From: Clostridiales bacterium
GTDB lineage: Bacteria; Bacillota; Clostridia; Christensenellales; Borkfalkiaceae
Length of the DNA stretch: 64,000 nt
Assembly: GCA_003538975.1 (NCBI GenBank)
Contig: DPQQ01000007.1
Location: forward strand, 1,241 to 65,240
Direction of reading: 5' to 3'
Positions 26,463 through 33,954 of this stretch are shown piece by piece. The notes beneath the pieces are model-generated. The model was given only the letters and a program-made list of their open reading frames with translations, made no database searches and was not told where the DNA came from. Numbering within the stretch: the stretch's first letter is position 1; each line of letters begins with the position of its first letter. The position numbers and the translations under genes were made by a program.

Positions 26463-26762
26463 ATGTTTACATCAAAAGAAAGAGCGAAGTTAAGAGCTAT
26501 CGCTTCGACCGAAGATACTATAATGCAGGTAGGTAAGTCCGGTATAAGCGATAATCTCGTCGCCGCGCTCTCGGACGCGCTTAATGCGAGAGAGCTTATA
26601 AAAATTTCGGTACTCGACAACAGTCCCGATGAAGTAACAGCCGTCGGCAGGGAACTGTCGGAAAAGCTGAACGCGGAATTTGTGTGCGCCATAGGCAAAA
26701 AAGTGGTTTTGTACCGTTATTCCGATAAAAAGGGCGTAAAACACGTCGAATATAAGGCTTAA
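26463..26762 (+). CDS. yhbY: YhbY-family RNA-binding protein (CRM domain)
   Basis: The 99-residue protein is a single CRM domain: MFTSKERAKLRAIA, then the GxxG loop region QVGKSGIS, and IKISVLDNS with the C-terminal VVLYR strand. YhbY (YqeI) binds pre-50S particles. A GGAGAA site precedes the ATG. It follows obg by 132 bp; the canonical next gene, nadD, is displaced 5 kb downstream here. Confidence 0.95.
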   Translation: MFTSKERAKLRAIASTEDTIMQVGKSGISDNLVAALSDALNARELIKISVLDNSPDEVTAVGRELSEKLNAEFVCAIGKKVVLYRYSDKKGVKHVEYKA

Positions 26763-27048
26763 TCGTTTCTGGCTTTAATCGGACGGAATATCCGGCAGCA
26801 TAATACGCAAAATATAAGCGGGAGAGTTTTCTTCCGCTTGTTATTTTAAATGATATTACCGCTTAATCGTAACGAATAATATTGAACGCCGGCTTATAGT
26901 CTGAATATAATTTTGATTTATACCGAAATATTCGCAATAATATTTATACGATAACTTAAATTTAAATGTCGAAAATATTCGTTTTATAAAAAAAGTAACG
27001 GAATTCTTAAAAAAGTAAAAAAATATTTTAAAAAAGTGGCAAAAACGG
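26763..27048. other. AT-rich intergenic stretch without recognised genes
   Basis: About 285 bp before the next promoter contain AT-rich sequence with no open frame of note, no clear terminator after yhbY and no recognisable RNA motif. Confidence 0.5.
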
Positions 27049-27077
27049 TTGACATAGCGAATATTATAGGATATAAT
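27049..27077 (+). promoter_or_regulatory. Promoter of the membrane protein gene at 27208
   Basis: TTGACA, 17-bp spacer, TATAAT: a consensus sigma-A promoter, leaving an mRNA leader of about 125 nt. Confidence 0.85.
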
Positions 27078-27207
27078 GGCATTAAATTCTTAAAAGAAAG
27101 TATATTTTTACTTTTTTACAGTCGGTTTTCATCCGGCGAAAAACGACTATCCGAGAGATATGGTTTATAAAAAGTAAAGTATATAAATTCGTAAAAGGAG
27201 GAAAAAT

Positions 27208-28470
27208 ATGAACGCAAAAAAGAAAGCTCTTAAAGAGACGGCGGCAAATCAGATGCCAGAAAAGAAGCAGGAAGTAATCTATATAGACGACTTGTTCAAC
27301 AAAAAAACAGACAACACTTACGTTACCCTTCCGGATACTTCGACAGAAGCGAAGAATACCGACGAAGTAATGAAGGCGGCTAAAAAGAGACTTAATCTCG
27401 AAGGCTGGATACAGGCGCTTTTGTCGGGCGGCATAGTTGCTCTTCTTGCAACGTTTGCGGTTTCGATGGTATTCTGGGCGATAGGCGCATCTAAATACTG
27501 GATAGCGTTCATAGTTCTCGGTGCGGTTTTCGCCGCAGCGACGCCGATTTTCTTCTTCTGTAAATATCGTCCCGACGAAAAGGCGGTCGCGAAAAGATTG
27601 GACGAGCTCGGACTTGACGAAAGAGTTCTTACGATGGAAGAGCTTAAAGGCAACGATTCGTTCATGGCGAAACGTCAGAGAACCGATACCGTACGTTCGT
27701 TAGGAAAGGTAAAAGCAAATCTCCTTAAAATAGTCGCTTCGGTACCGCTTATTATATTATGCACTACCGCGTTTATACTCGGCGGCGGTATGACTACCGT
27801 TTCGGGACTTACGGCTGCGGGGTATGTAAAGAGCGGCAAAGATATAGCTCAGGATATAGACGACGCCAATAAACCCGTTTATGAAGTAAAATATAGCGTT
27901 GAGGCAAGAGAAGCCTCACAGGAGGACAGCTTTTTTGGTGGATTCTCTATTATGTTCGACGTTCATAAAGGCGTGGGCGGAGAGATCATCGGTGAAGAAG
28001 AACAGCTGGTAACTCAAGGCGAAGACGCTACTGAAGTAACAGTAGTAGAATATGAAGGTTACGTATTTTACGCATGGTCAGACGGCGTTCAATCGCCAAC
28101 GAGAACAGATTTAAATGTTCAGGGCGATATAAGCATTACGGCTATATTCGTAAAAATGGACGAGAATGAAGATAGTGACGGTAACGGCGATGGCGATCCT
28201 TCCGACGGCGAACCCAGTGAGAAGGAACCTGGAGACAAGGAACCGAGCGATAATAACAGCGACGGCAACGGAAAAGACGATACTAACTTGGACAACACTG
28301 CAAGTACCGATTCGAGAAACCAGGTTTTGAACGGAAAAACATATTACGGCGGAAAGAATTACGACGAAGCTAAAAGCGAAGCTTCTGATAAAGCATCCAA
28401 AGACGGCAACATGTCTTCCGATAAGAAAAATCTTATAAACGATTATTTCGAAGCCATCAAGAAAAACTAA
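27208..28470 (+). CDS. Membrane protein with extracellular InlB-like repeat and acidic stalk
   Basis: The 420-residue protein has a cytoplasmic N-terminus (1-65), two close membrane helices (about 70-118), a cytoplasmic charged loop with KRLDELGLDERVLTMEEL, a third helix (about 170-205) and an external part. That part holds one beta domain of the 'bacterial repeat' kind (GYVFYAWSDG and SITAIF are typical), then a Glu/Pro/Asp/Gly-rich stalk (about 320-360) and a Tyr/Lys-rich end. The helical loop resembles segments of unknown membrane proteins in Clostridia. AGGAGG precedes the ATG. Function unknown; it opens the block inserted between yhbY and nadD. Confidence 0.75.
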   Translation: MNAKKKALKETAANQMPEKKQEVIYIDDLFNKKTDNTYVTLPDTSTEAKNTDEVMKAAKKRLNLEGWIQALLSGGIVALLATFAVSMVFWAIGASKYWIAFIVLGAVFAAATPIFFFCKYRPDEKAVAKRLDELGLDERVLTMEELKGNDSFMAKRQRTDTVRSLGKVKANLLKIVASVPLIILCTTAFILGGGMTTVSGLTAAGYVKSGKDIAQDIDDANKPVYEVKYSVEAREASQEDSFFGGFSIMFDVHKGVGGEIIGEEEQLVTQGEDATEVTVVEYEGYVFYAWSDGVQSPTRTDLNVQGDISITAIFVKMDENEDSDGNGDGDPSDGEPSEKEPGDKEPSDNNSDGNGKDDTNLDNTASTDSRNQVLNGKTYYGGKNYDEAKSEASDKASKDGNMSSDKKNLINDYFEAIKKN

Positions 28471-28482
28471 ACGATAAAAAGT

Positions 28483-28510
28483 AAAATCGCCGGACAATCC
28501 GGCGATTTTT
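28483..28510 (+). terminator. Terminator of the gene at 27208
   Basis: AAAATCGCCGG/CCGGCGATTTTT stem with a short ACAAT loop. Confidence 0.88.
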
Positions 28511-28789
28511 AGTTTTTGATAAAAAATCAAAATCGATTGTATTTTTATTTTGTATTTAATGAAGAATTTATAAAAAGTTATTTTTTACTGCGGCCGGCGA
28601 ATTCAGACAAAATTAAAAAATTTAAGTACGCTTGCAATTCCGCCCGCGGCGGTTTATAATAAACTAATAAGGCTTTATACCTTATAAAACAATATAAAAT
28701 AAAAATTTAAATAAAATATTATAATAATTTATTACAATAATTGCGATAAAACTTGAATCTGAAAAGTTATTATATCGAAGAGGTTGAAA
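28511..28789. other. AT-rich region upstream of the sigma factor gene
   Basis: No open frame or conserved RNA was recognised. No convincing sigma-A promoter with both boxes is seen before the sigma gene, which may mean that it is read from a promoter recognised by its own sigma factor. Confidence 0.4.
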
Positions 28790-29425
28790 GTGGAGTTAAC
28801 GACAATACAAAATACGCGCGATTTATGCCGTAATATTGATTTCAGCGAAAATCCGGAAGCGTTAGCTTGTCCTTCGCCCGAATTCAGGGGAAGGAACGAC
28901 TACGTCGAAGCTCTGATAGCAGCGGTTGCCGAAGGCAATAAAAACGCTCTCGCCGCGCTTTATAAAGAAGTTTCTACCGACGTATACGCTTACGCTCTTT
29001 CAAAAACAAAAAACAAGGCGGACGCCGAAGACGTTTTGTCGGACACGTTCGTTCAGATTTATAAATACGCCAAAAGATACGAAAATATGGGAAAGCCCAT
29101 GGCATGGATACTGACCATAGCCACAAACCTTATAAATCGCCAGTTCAATCTTAAAAACAGAAGCGTTTCGCTCGAAGATAATCAGATTGCGGTTGACGGA
29201 TCTAATTATATCGAGAGTTCCGAACAGACGACGGTCAACAATCTTTACGTTAAAGAAATGCTTGCAAAACTTAACGAAGAAGAAAGAGAAGTGGTGGTTC
29301 TTCATCTCGTATCGGGGCTTAAACACAGAGAAATAGCGAAGATGCTCGATAAACCGTTATCAACGATTTTATCCAAATATAACAGAGCGATAGCCAAACT
29401 GAAAACCGTAAAGGGGAGTGTATGA
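28790..29425 (+). CDS. ECF-type RNA polymerase sigma factor
   Basis: Starting at GTG 28790 (GAAGAGG with good spacing; a TTG at 28784 is too near the SD), the 211-residue protein has sigma region 2 (about 50-115; YALSKTKNKADAEDVLSDTF is the core-binding and -10 helix) and region 4 (about 155-205; LNEEEREVVVLHLVSGLKH, then REIAKMLDKPLSTILSKYNRA). Regions 1 and 3 are absent, as in extracytoplasmic function factors. An N-terminal extension of 40 residues is unusual. Its stop overlaps the ATG of the anti-sigma gene, so the two are translationally coupled. Confidence 0.9.
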   Translation: MELTTIQNTRDLCRNIDFSENPEALACPSPEFRGRNDYVEALIAAVAEGNKNALAALYKEVSTDVYAYALSKTKNKADAEDVLSDTFVQIYKYAKRYENMGKPMAWILTIATNLINRQFNLKNRSVSLEDNQIAVDGSNYIESSEQTTVNNLYVKEMLAKLNEEEREVVVLHLVSGLKHREIAKMLDKPLSTILSKYNRAIAKLKTVKGSV

Positions 29426-30531
29426 ATAAAGATTTAAACGACAAATTAAAATCTGCGTTCGAATCCGAAACCCCCGACGTTTTAGCGGAAGTAATGGCTC
29501 GTCTGGACGATACCGTTCAGCTCGAAAAGGAACCGATCGTTTTAAGTGCGGTTACTTCCTCGAAAAAAGGGAAGCATGCCGAAAGAAGATTCAAATATAA
29601 ACCGGCTTTCACCTTTTTAAGAAGTTGCGCTTACACCGCGATGATCGCCGCGGGCGTAATTATCGGGGGATTCGCAACGTTCGGATACAATCCGACGGAA
29701 TACGCAATGACTGCTTCCGCTACGAGCGTTTATATAGACGTCAATCCGAGTATAGAGTTTTCGCTCGACGAAGACGCAAACGTTTTAAGCGCGACGGCAA
29801 TAAATAAAGACGGCGAAGAAGTATTAAACGGTATCGATCTTAAAAAAGAAGAATTCGGAACGATGATAAAAACCGTTCTTCACGAAATGTATCAAAGCGG
29901 TTATATTCAGAGCGATTCGACGACGGTTCTTTTGAGTGTAGAAGGATCCGTTTCCGATAATTTTGTCCGCGGAATGGTAGGATCGGTTAACGAAGCGTTT
30001 AGAAAGTCCGGTAAAAAGTGCGCCGTAATCGCACAGAGAATAGCTCCCGGCGAAGACGTGATAAAAGACGCAAAAGACAAAGGCGTTTCGGTAGGCAAGT
30101 ATTCGCTTGTCAGAAAGTTGATAGACAAAGGAGCGGTTGCTCCTGATGTGAACGACGACAGAAATTTATTCGGCGATCCGATTTCGGAACTTTGCAATAT
30201 GCCTATAAAGGATCTGAGTCTTATGTATTCGACTTATGTAAATTACGCCGCCGGCGGAGATCCTTTTTCGGGCGACGTCGTGTATAAATCAGACGATTTT
30301 AATTTTTCCGGATATTGTGCCGTAAATAACGCGCTTACAAACGTACTTTCGAGAGAAGGCAAAACACAGGAAGACGTTTTAAGCAAACGTATTTACGCCA
30401 TAGCGGAGTTTCGCGGGGGAACGCCCGTAATGTACTATTATGTGTATATAAAATACGAATCCTCCCCTAATATTGAACATTTTTACAAGATAGACGCTTT
30501 AAGCGGAACGATTTCAGGAACCTGCGCATAA
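29422..30531 (+). CDS. RsgI-like transmembrane anti-sigma factor
   Basis: The 369-residue protein has a cytoplasmic N-terminal part (1-70), one membrane helix (about 71-92) and an external domain that starts with the RsgI-family strand pattern SVYIDVNPSIEFSLDEDANV. The Asn108-Pro109 bond in DVNPS matches the conserved Asn-Pro of RsgI proteins, reported as a self-cleavage site in some members. A zinc anti-sigma (HxxxCxxC) motif is not seen. The ATGA overlap with the sigma gene fits a sigma/anti-sigma pair. The end of the external domain (about 200-369) is not recognised and may be the sensor. Confidence 0.82.
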   Translation: MNKDLNDKLKSAFESETPDVLAEVMARLDDTVQLEKEPIVLSAVTSSKKGKHAERRFKYKPAFTFLRSCAYTAMIAAGVIIGGFATFGYNPTEYAMTASATSVYIDVNPSIEFSLDEDANVLSATAINKDGEEVLNGIDLKKEEFGTMIKTVLHEMYQSGYIQSDSTTVLLSVEGSVSDNFVRGMVGSVNEAFRKSGKKCAVIAQRIAPGEDVIKDAKDKGVSVGKYSLVRKLIDKGAVAPDVNDDRNLFGDPISELCNMPIKDLSLMYSTYVNYAAGGDPFSGDVVYKSDDFNFSGYCAVNNALTNVLSREGKTQEDVLSKRIYAIAEFRGGTPVMYYYVYIKYESSPNIEHFYKIDALSGTISGTCA

Positions 30532-30610
30532 CGAAAACGGTAAGGTTTCAGACATACAGGTCTTGTAAAAACGGTATACGCGATATGCGTTATTTAAAAA
30601 GCTTACCCCT

Positions 30611-30628
30611 CGGCAGTGTAAACTGCCG
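30611..30628 (+). repeat. Small hairpin after the anti-sigma gene
   Basis: CGGCAGT/ACTGCCG arms with a 4-nt loop lie about 80 bp past the stop codon within a C-rich stretch; function unknown. Confidence 0.45.
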
Positions 30629-30658
30629 TACCCCTCCATAACCTTCCTCTCTAAGGAT

Positions 30659-30690
30659 AAAAAGCCCGCGCGAAAGTACGGGTTTTTTAT
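30659..30690 (+). terminator. Terminator of the sigma/anti-sigma operon
   Basis: AAGCCCG/CGGGTTT stem with internal loop, then T6. Confidence 0.75.
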
Positions 30691-30737
30691 TTTAAAACTT
30701 TTTATCGGTTTTAAAAGAGCCGTTTAATTCCGTTTGA

Positions 30738-31580
30738 TTATATATCCGTCCCGCCGTAAAAGCGCGAAAACGCCGCCGAGATTACCAGAAAAAGCGAAAA
30801 AGTTACATAGTACGCTTTAAGCGGTGTAAAAAACGATAAAAACGCAAGCGTTATGCCCGCAAAAAGAAACTTGGAAGAGTTTTTCTTTTTTAAAAACTTT
30901 TTCAAAAATTCTTTGAACGAAAATTTTTTCTTTTCTTTTTCATACGCTATATCCGGGAAGTACCCCGAAGAGTCGAAAAAGTCGAAGGTCTTTTCCATAT
31001 CCAAGACGGTTAAAAAGTTCAGCTTTTTCAAAAGAGTTTTCGCTTCTTCGGTTAGCTTGTCGCAAAAAAGCAAAGAGCTTTCGTAACTTGTAAAATCGTT
31101 TATGTTATTTGTCCGCATCGGGCAATGTTTTCTGGTCGTTTTAGCTATTTTTAACAGATCGTCCGCAGTAACTCCAGAATAATTAAAAATAGAAAAAATG
31201 CGTTTCCCGTCCAAGTACAAGTTCTTTTTTTTGTACGCTACGTCTATGTTTTTACGCTTTGCCGCCTTTTCGAGTTCGCAGAATATTGAAAAACGATCGG
31301 ACAGACGGAAAAACTCTTTAAGAGCGGCTTCTTTCAATATATTTTCGGACTTTTTAATAAAAAGGGCGTTTTTGTTTTTAAGACGGAAAAACGAAAATAT
31401 TCCCGCCGTGAAAGCTAAAACTATGCTTACTGCGATAAGAGTTTTTCCTTTAAAAAAGTACGCGCCCGTTACCATAAAAAGAGCGAGAGCCGCAAAAAAA
31501 TAAAATACGGAGTCGCCTATGATTTTAAAAAGTTTAATCAAGATTGCGATAATTTTCCTTTTTTTACGATTTATTACCAA
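30738..31580 (-). CDS. Hypothetical membrane protein
   Basis: The 280-residue, Lys/Phe-rich protein has two N-terminal membrane helices (about 17-40 and 43-65), a central cytoplasmic domain (about 70-235) and two C-terminal helices (about 240-275). The central part includes FCELEKAAKRKNIDVAYKKK and a HCPMRTNNIND segment, faintly like nuclease-fold membrane proteins, but no family can be assigned. It converges on the sigma/anti-sigma operon. No SD was clearly seen; the ATG at 31580 is the furthest upstream. Confidence 0.6.
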   Translation of the reverse strand: MVINRKKRKIIAILIKLFKIIGDSVFYFFAALALFMVTGAYFFKGKTLIAVSIVLAFTAGIFSFFRLKNKNALFIKKSENILKEAALKEFFRLSDRFSIFCELEKAAKRKNIDVAYKKKNLYLDGKRIFSIFNYSGVTADDLLKIAKTTRKHCPMRTNNINDFTSYESSLLFCDKLTEEAKTLLKKLNFLTVLDMEKTFDFFDSSGYFPDIAYEKEKKKFSFKEFLKKFLKKKNSSKFLFAGITLAFLSFFTPLKAYYVTFSLFLVISAAFSRFYGGTDI

Positions 31581-31665
31581 AAGAATAAAAATTATACTTT
31601 TACCGCACGTATGCCGGCAAGTTTTATTTGATAAAAATAGTTTTTAATAAAAGTAGCGGCAGACC

Positions 31666-31694
31666 TTGTAAAAAAATCGTTTAAATGGTATAAT
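31666..31694 (+). promoter_or_regulatory. Promoter of nadD-yqeK
   Basis: TTGTAA, 17-bp spacer, TATAAT. Confidence 0.7.
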
Positions 31695-31753
31695 TTTATC
31701 GTCGGAGGAGCTTGCTTTTTTGAGGCGGAGCGTAATCCGGCAAAGGAAAACAT

Positions 31754-32881
31754 ATGAAGATAGGATTATTCGGCGGAACGTTCGATCCCGTTCACGACGA
31801 ACACGTTAAAATCGTAACCACCGCCATAGCCGAACTTAATCTGGATAAGGTAATCGTTCTTCCTGCGTACGTCTCGCCTTTTAAAGACAGAGCGGACACA
31901 AGTTCCGAAGAAGACCGCCTTAATATGGTAAGGCTCGCTTTTGACGGAATCGAAAGGGTTGAAGTTTCCGATTACGAAATAAAAAAGGCCGCCGTCAGTT
32001 ATACGAGCGAGACGGTAACCTATTTTAACAAGCTGTATAAAAAGGACGATCTGTATTTTATAATGGGCGAAGACAGCCTTAAAACTTTCAGGAAATGGAA
32101 CCGCCCCGACGTTATCGTAAAAAATGCCGAAATAGTCGTTTGCGGAAGATACGGAAGTTACGTCGATTTTGACGCCGAACAGAATTACTTCGACCTTCAT
32201 TACGGTAAAAAGTTTATAAAGACGGATTACGAAGGCTCTTCGGTATCGTCCACCAAAGTAAGAACGTATTCGAGACTTAACATTCCGCTCGGCGGCATGG
32301 TCCCCGAAAAGGTCGGAAAGTATATTAAAGAAAAGAATCTCTACGGAGTGAACGATTATACCGAATATTTAAGATCGGTTCTTACCGAAAAGAGACTTAT
32401 CCACACCGCAAACGTCGTTACCGCCGCGCTTATAAAAGGAAAAGAATTAAAGCTCGATTCCGAAAAAGTCGAACTTGCGGCAACGCTTCACGACCATGCG
32501 AAGTATCTCGATCCCGAAAATTACAAAAACTTCAGATACAAAGGAATTCCGCAGCAGGTCGTACACGCGTATCTCGGCGCGTATCTTGCCGAAACCGAAC
32601 TCGGAATTACGGACAGGGACGTTCTGGACGCGATAAAATATCACACGACCGCAAAGGCAGGCATGACGGACCTTCAGAAGCTTATTTTTACTGCGGACAT
32701 GATTGAAGACGGCAGAGATTACGACGGAGTCGAAAGACTCAGGGAGCTTTTTTATACCGAGGCTCTGGACGTATCCTTCAAGGCGTGCTTAAAAGAAGAA
32801 TGCGAACATCTCGCCGCGAAAGGTTACGAACTTTTCGTAGAAACGCTGAACGCGGCTAAATACTACTTAAAAAACAAATAA
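31754..32881 (+). CDS. nadD: Fused nicotinate-nucleotide adenylyltransferase and YqeK-type HD hydrolase
   Basis: Residues 1 to about 195 are NadD: GGTFDPVHDEH nucleotide-binding loop, FIMGEDSLKTFRKW, and SSTKVR at the ATP site. Residues about 205-375 are a YqeK-like HD domain: LIHTANVV (first His), LHDHAKYLDP (HD pair), and a later ADMIEDGRDYDGVERLR. YqeK enzymes hydrolyse Ap4A to ADP. In many Bacillota they are separate neighbours; here they are one 375-residue chain, a fusion also known in other Clostridia. rsfS follows after 33 bp. Confidence 0.93.
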   Translation: MKIGLFGGTFDPVHDEHVKIVTTAIAELNLDKVIVLPAYVSPFKDRADTSSEEDRLNMVRLAFDGIERVEVSDYEIKKAAVSYTSETVTYFNKLYKKDDLYFIMGEDSLKTFRKWNRPDVIVKNAEIVVCGRYGSYVDFDAEQNYFDLHYGKKFIKTDYEGSSVSSTKVRTYSRLNIPLGGMVPEKVGKYIKEKNLYGVNDYTEYLRSVLTEKRLIHTANVVTAALIKGKELKLDSEKVELAATLHDHAKYLDPENYKNFRYKGIPQQVVHAYLGAYLAETELGITDRDVLDAIKYHTTAKAGMTDLQKLIFTADMIEDGRDYDGVERLRELFYTEALDVSFKACLKEECEHLAAKGYELFVETLNAAKYYLKNK

Positions 32882-32914
32882 AAAAAAGCCGCTTTGGCGG
32901 CGAGCGGAGAAAAT

Positions 32915-33274
32915 ATGACATCAAAAGAACTTTCAAGAAAAATAGGCGAATTTTTACTCGAAAAAAAAGCGTCCGACGTTATGAGCATCGACATCGAAGA
33001 AAAGAGCATAGTAGCGGACTATTACGTTCTCGCAACGGCTAAGTCTTCGCCTCACGTAAAAGCGCTTTCGGAATATCTCGAAGAAGAAATGGATAAGTAC
33101 GGCGTTTCTGCCGTAAGAAGAGAAGGCACCCGCGAAGGCAGATGGGCGGTAATAGACTTCGGCGACGTAGTTGTTCATATTTTCAACGACGAAACGAGAC
33201 TTTTTTATAATCTCGAAAAGCTCTGGGGCGACGGCGGAAACGTTTATAAATTCACCGACGACGATAAAGAATAA
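32915..33274 (+). CDS. rsfS: Ribosomal silencing factor RsfS
   Basis: From the ATG at 32915 (GCGGAG site) the 119-residue product has the RsfS/DUF143 landmarks: ASDVMSIDI, SIVADYYVLATA, and VRREGTREGRWAVIDFGDVVVHIF, ending with LEKLWGD. It binds L14 and blocks subunit joining when nutrients are short. Placement after nadD-yqeK is canonical. A TTG at 32894 could lengthen it by seven residues but lacks an SD. Confidence 0.95.
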   Translation: MTSKELSRKIGEFLLEKKASDVMSIDIEEKSIVADYYVLATAKSSPHVKALSEYLEEEMDKYGVSAVRREGTREGRWAVIDFGDVVVHIFNDETRLFYNLEKLWGDGGNVYKFTDDDKE

Positions 33275-33354
33275 GTTTTTCGGAAGCTGTTTCGGTCGTG
33301 CCGTTTTGACAGAATATTGCCGGATAAACCAAAAAGCGGCAAAATCAAAGTAAT

Positions 33355-33618
33355 TTAATCCCGGTTTCCGGACGACTTTTTAAATGAAATTCTCGTAATT
33401 CCGTCCGGATCTATCACTATGGTTTTGCCCTGTTGCCTTTTCCTTTTAGGTTTGACAGGCGGCTTTTGTTCTTTCTCAGGCTCTTTGCGGGTGCGCTTAA
33501 AATCAAAGCGTATCCCTAAGAAGTCGAAAGCGGCTTTCATGCCGAAAACGATTATAAAACTTATTATAAAAATAAATACGGTCCATAAAAAACCGTTTAT
33601 CACGTTCAGACTTTCCAT
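33355..33618 (-). CDS. Small single-pass membrane protein
   Basis: The 87-residue frame has one membrane helix (about 8-32), a basic Lys/Pro/Arg-rich cytoplasmic stretch (42-65) and a short end KTIVIDPDGITRISF. No clear SD precedes the ATG, and no family is recognised. It lies convergent with rsfS, in a gap otherwise without a gene. Its composition is protein-like rather than shadow-like, but the call is tentative. Confidence 0.5.
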   Translation of the reverse strand: MESLNVINGFLWTVFIFIISFIIVFGMKAAFDFLGIRFDFKRTRKEPEKEQKPPVKPKRKRQQGKTIVIDPDGITRISFKKSSGNRD

Positions 33619-33723
33619 AACGCAAGTTTAGCAATAAATATAGCGAAAATCATGTAAAAAAACGGCGCAATATGTAAAAAGACGGAGAAACGTTCAAATA
33701 AACCGAAAAAGTTATTCAAGTTC

Positions 33724-33752
33724 TTGCATATCGCGAAAAAATGTGATATAAA
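33724..33752 (+). promoter_or_regulatory. Promoter of the FMN-riboswitch transcript
   Basis: TTGCAT, 17-bp spacer, TATAAA. Confidence 0.65.
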
Positions 33753-33813
33753 ATAACTGTACTGTTCCGGACGGCTGAAAACATGTCCGGGCAAGAAAAC
33801 AAAATAATTTTAA

Positions 33814-33923
33814 ATTCTTTGGGGTGAGGCGTAATTCCTTACCGGCAGTATAGTCTGCGAGCCTTGCGGCACGATTCGGTGCGATTCCGAAACCGACGGT
33901 AACAGTCCGGATGGTAAAAGAAT
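33814..33923 (+). promoter_or_regulatory. FMN riboswitch (RFN element)
   Basis: The RNA shows GGGGTGAGGCG, TTCCTTACCGGC, GTATAGTCTGCGAGCC, GATTCCGAAACCGACGG, TAACAGTCCGGATGG in order, the RFN consensus. The closing stem ATTCTTT (33814-33820) pairs perfectly with AAAGAAT (33917-33923). It is followed by a terminator that abuts the start codon of the ribU-tsaE fusion, so FMN should switch the gene off. Confidence 0.95.
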
Positions 33924-33934
33924 CGTTTTTTCGC

Positions 33935-33954
33935 GCCCCGAAAGGGGCTTTTTT
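33935..33954 (+). terminator. FMN-controlled terminator overlapping the ribosome-binding site
   Basis: GCCCC-GAAA-GGGGC followed by T6 and then directly by the ATG at 33955. The GGGG of the 3' arm is the only SD-like sequence, so the hairpin could both end transcription and hide the ribosome site. Confidence 0.85.
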
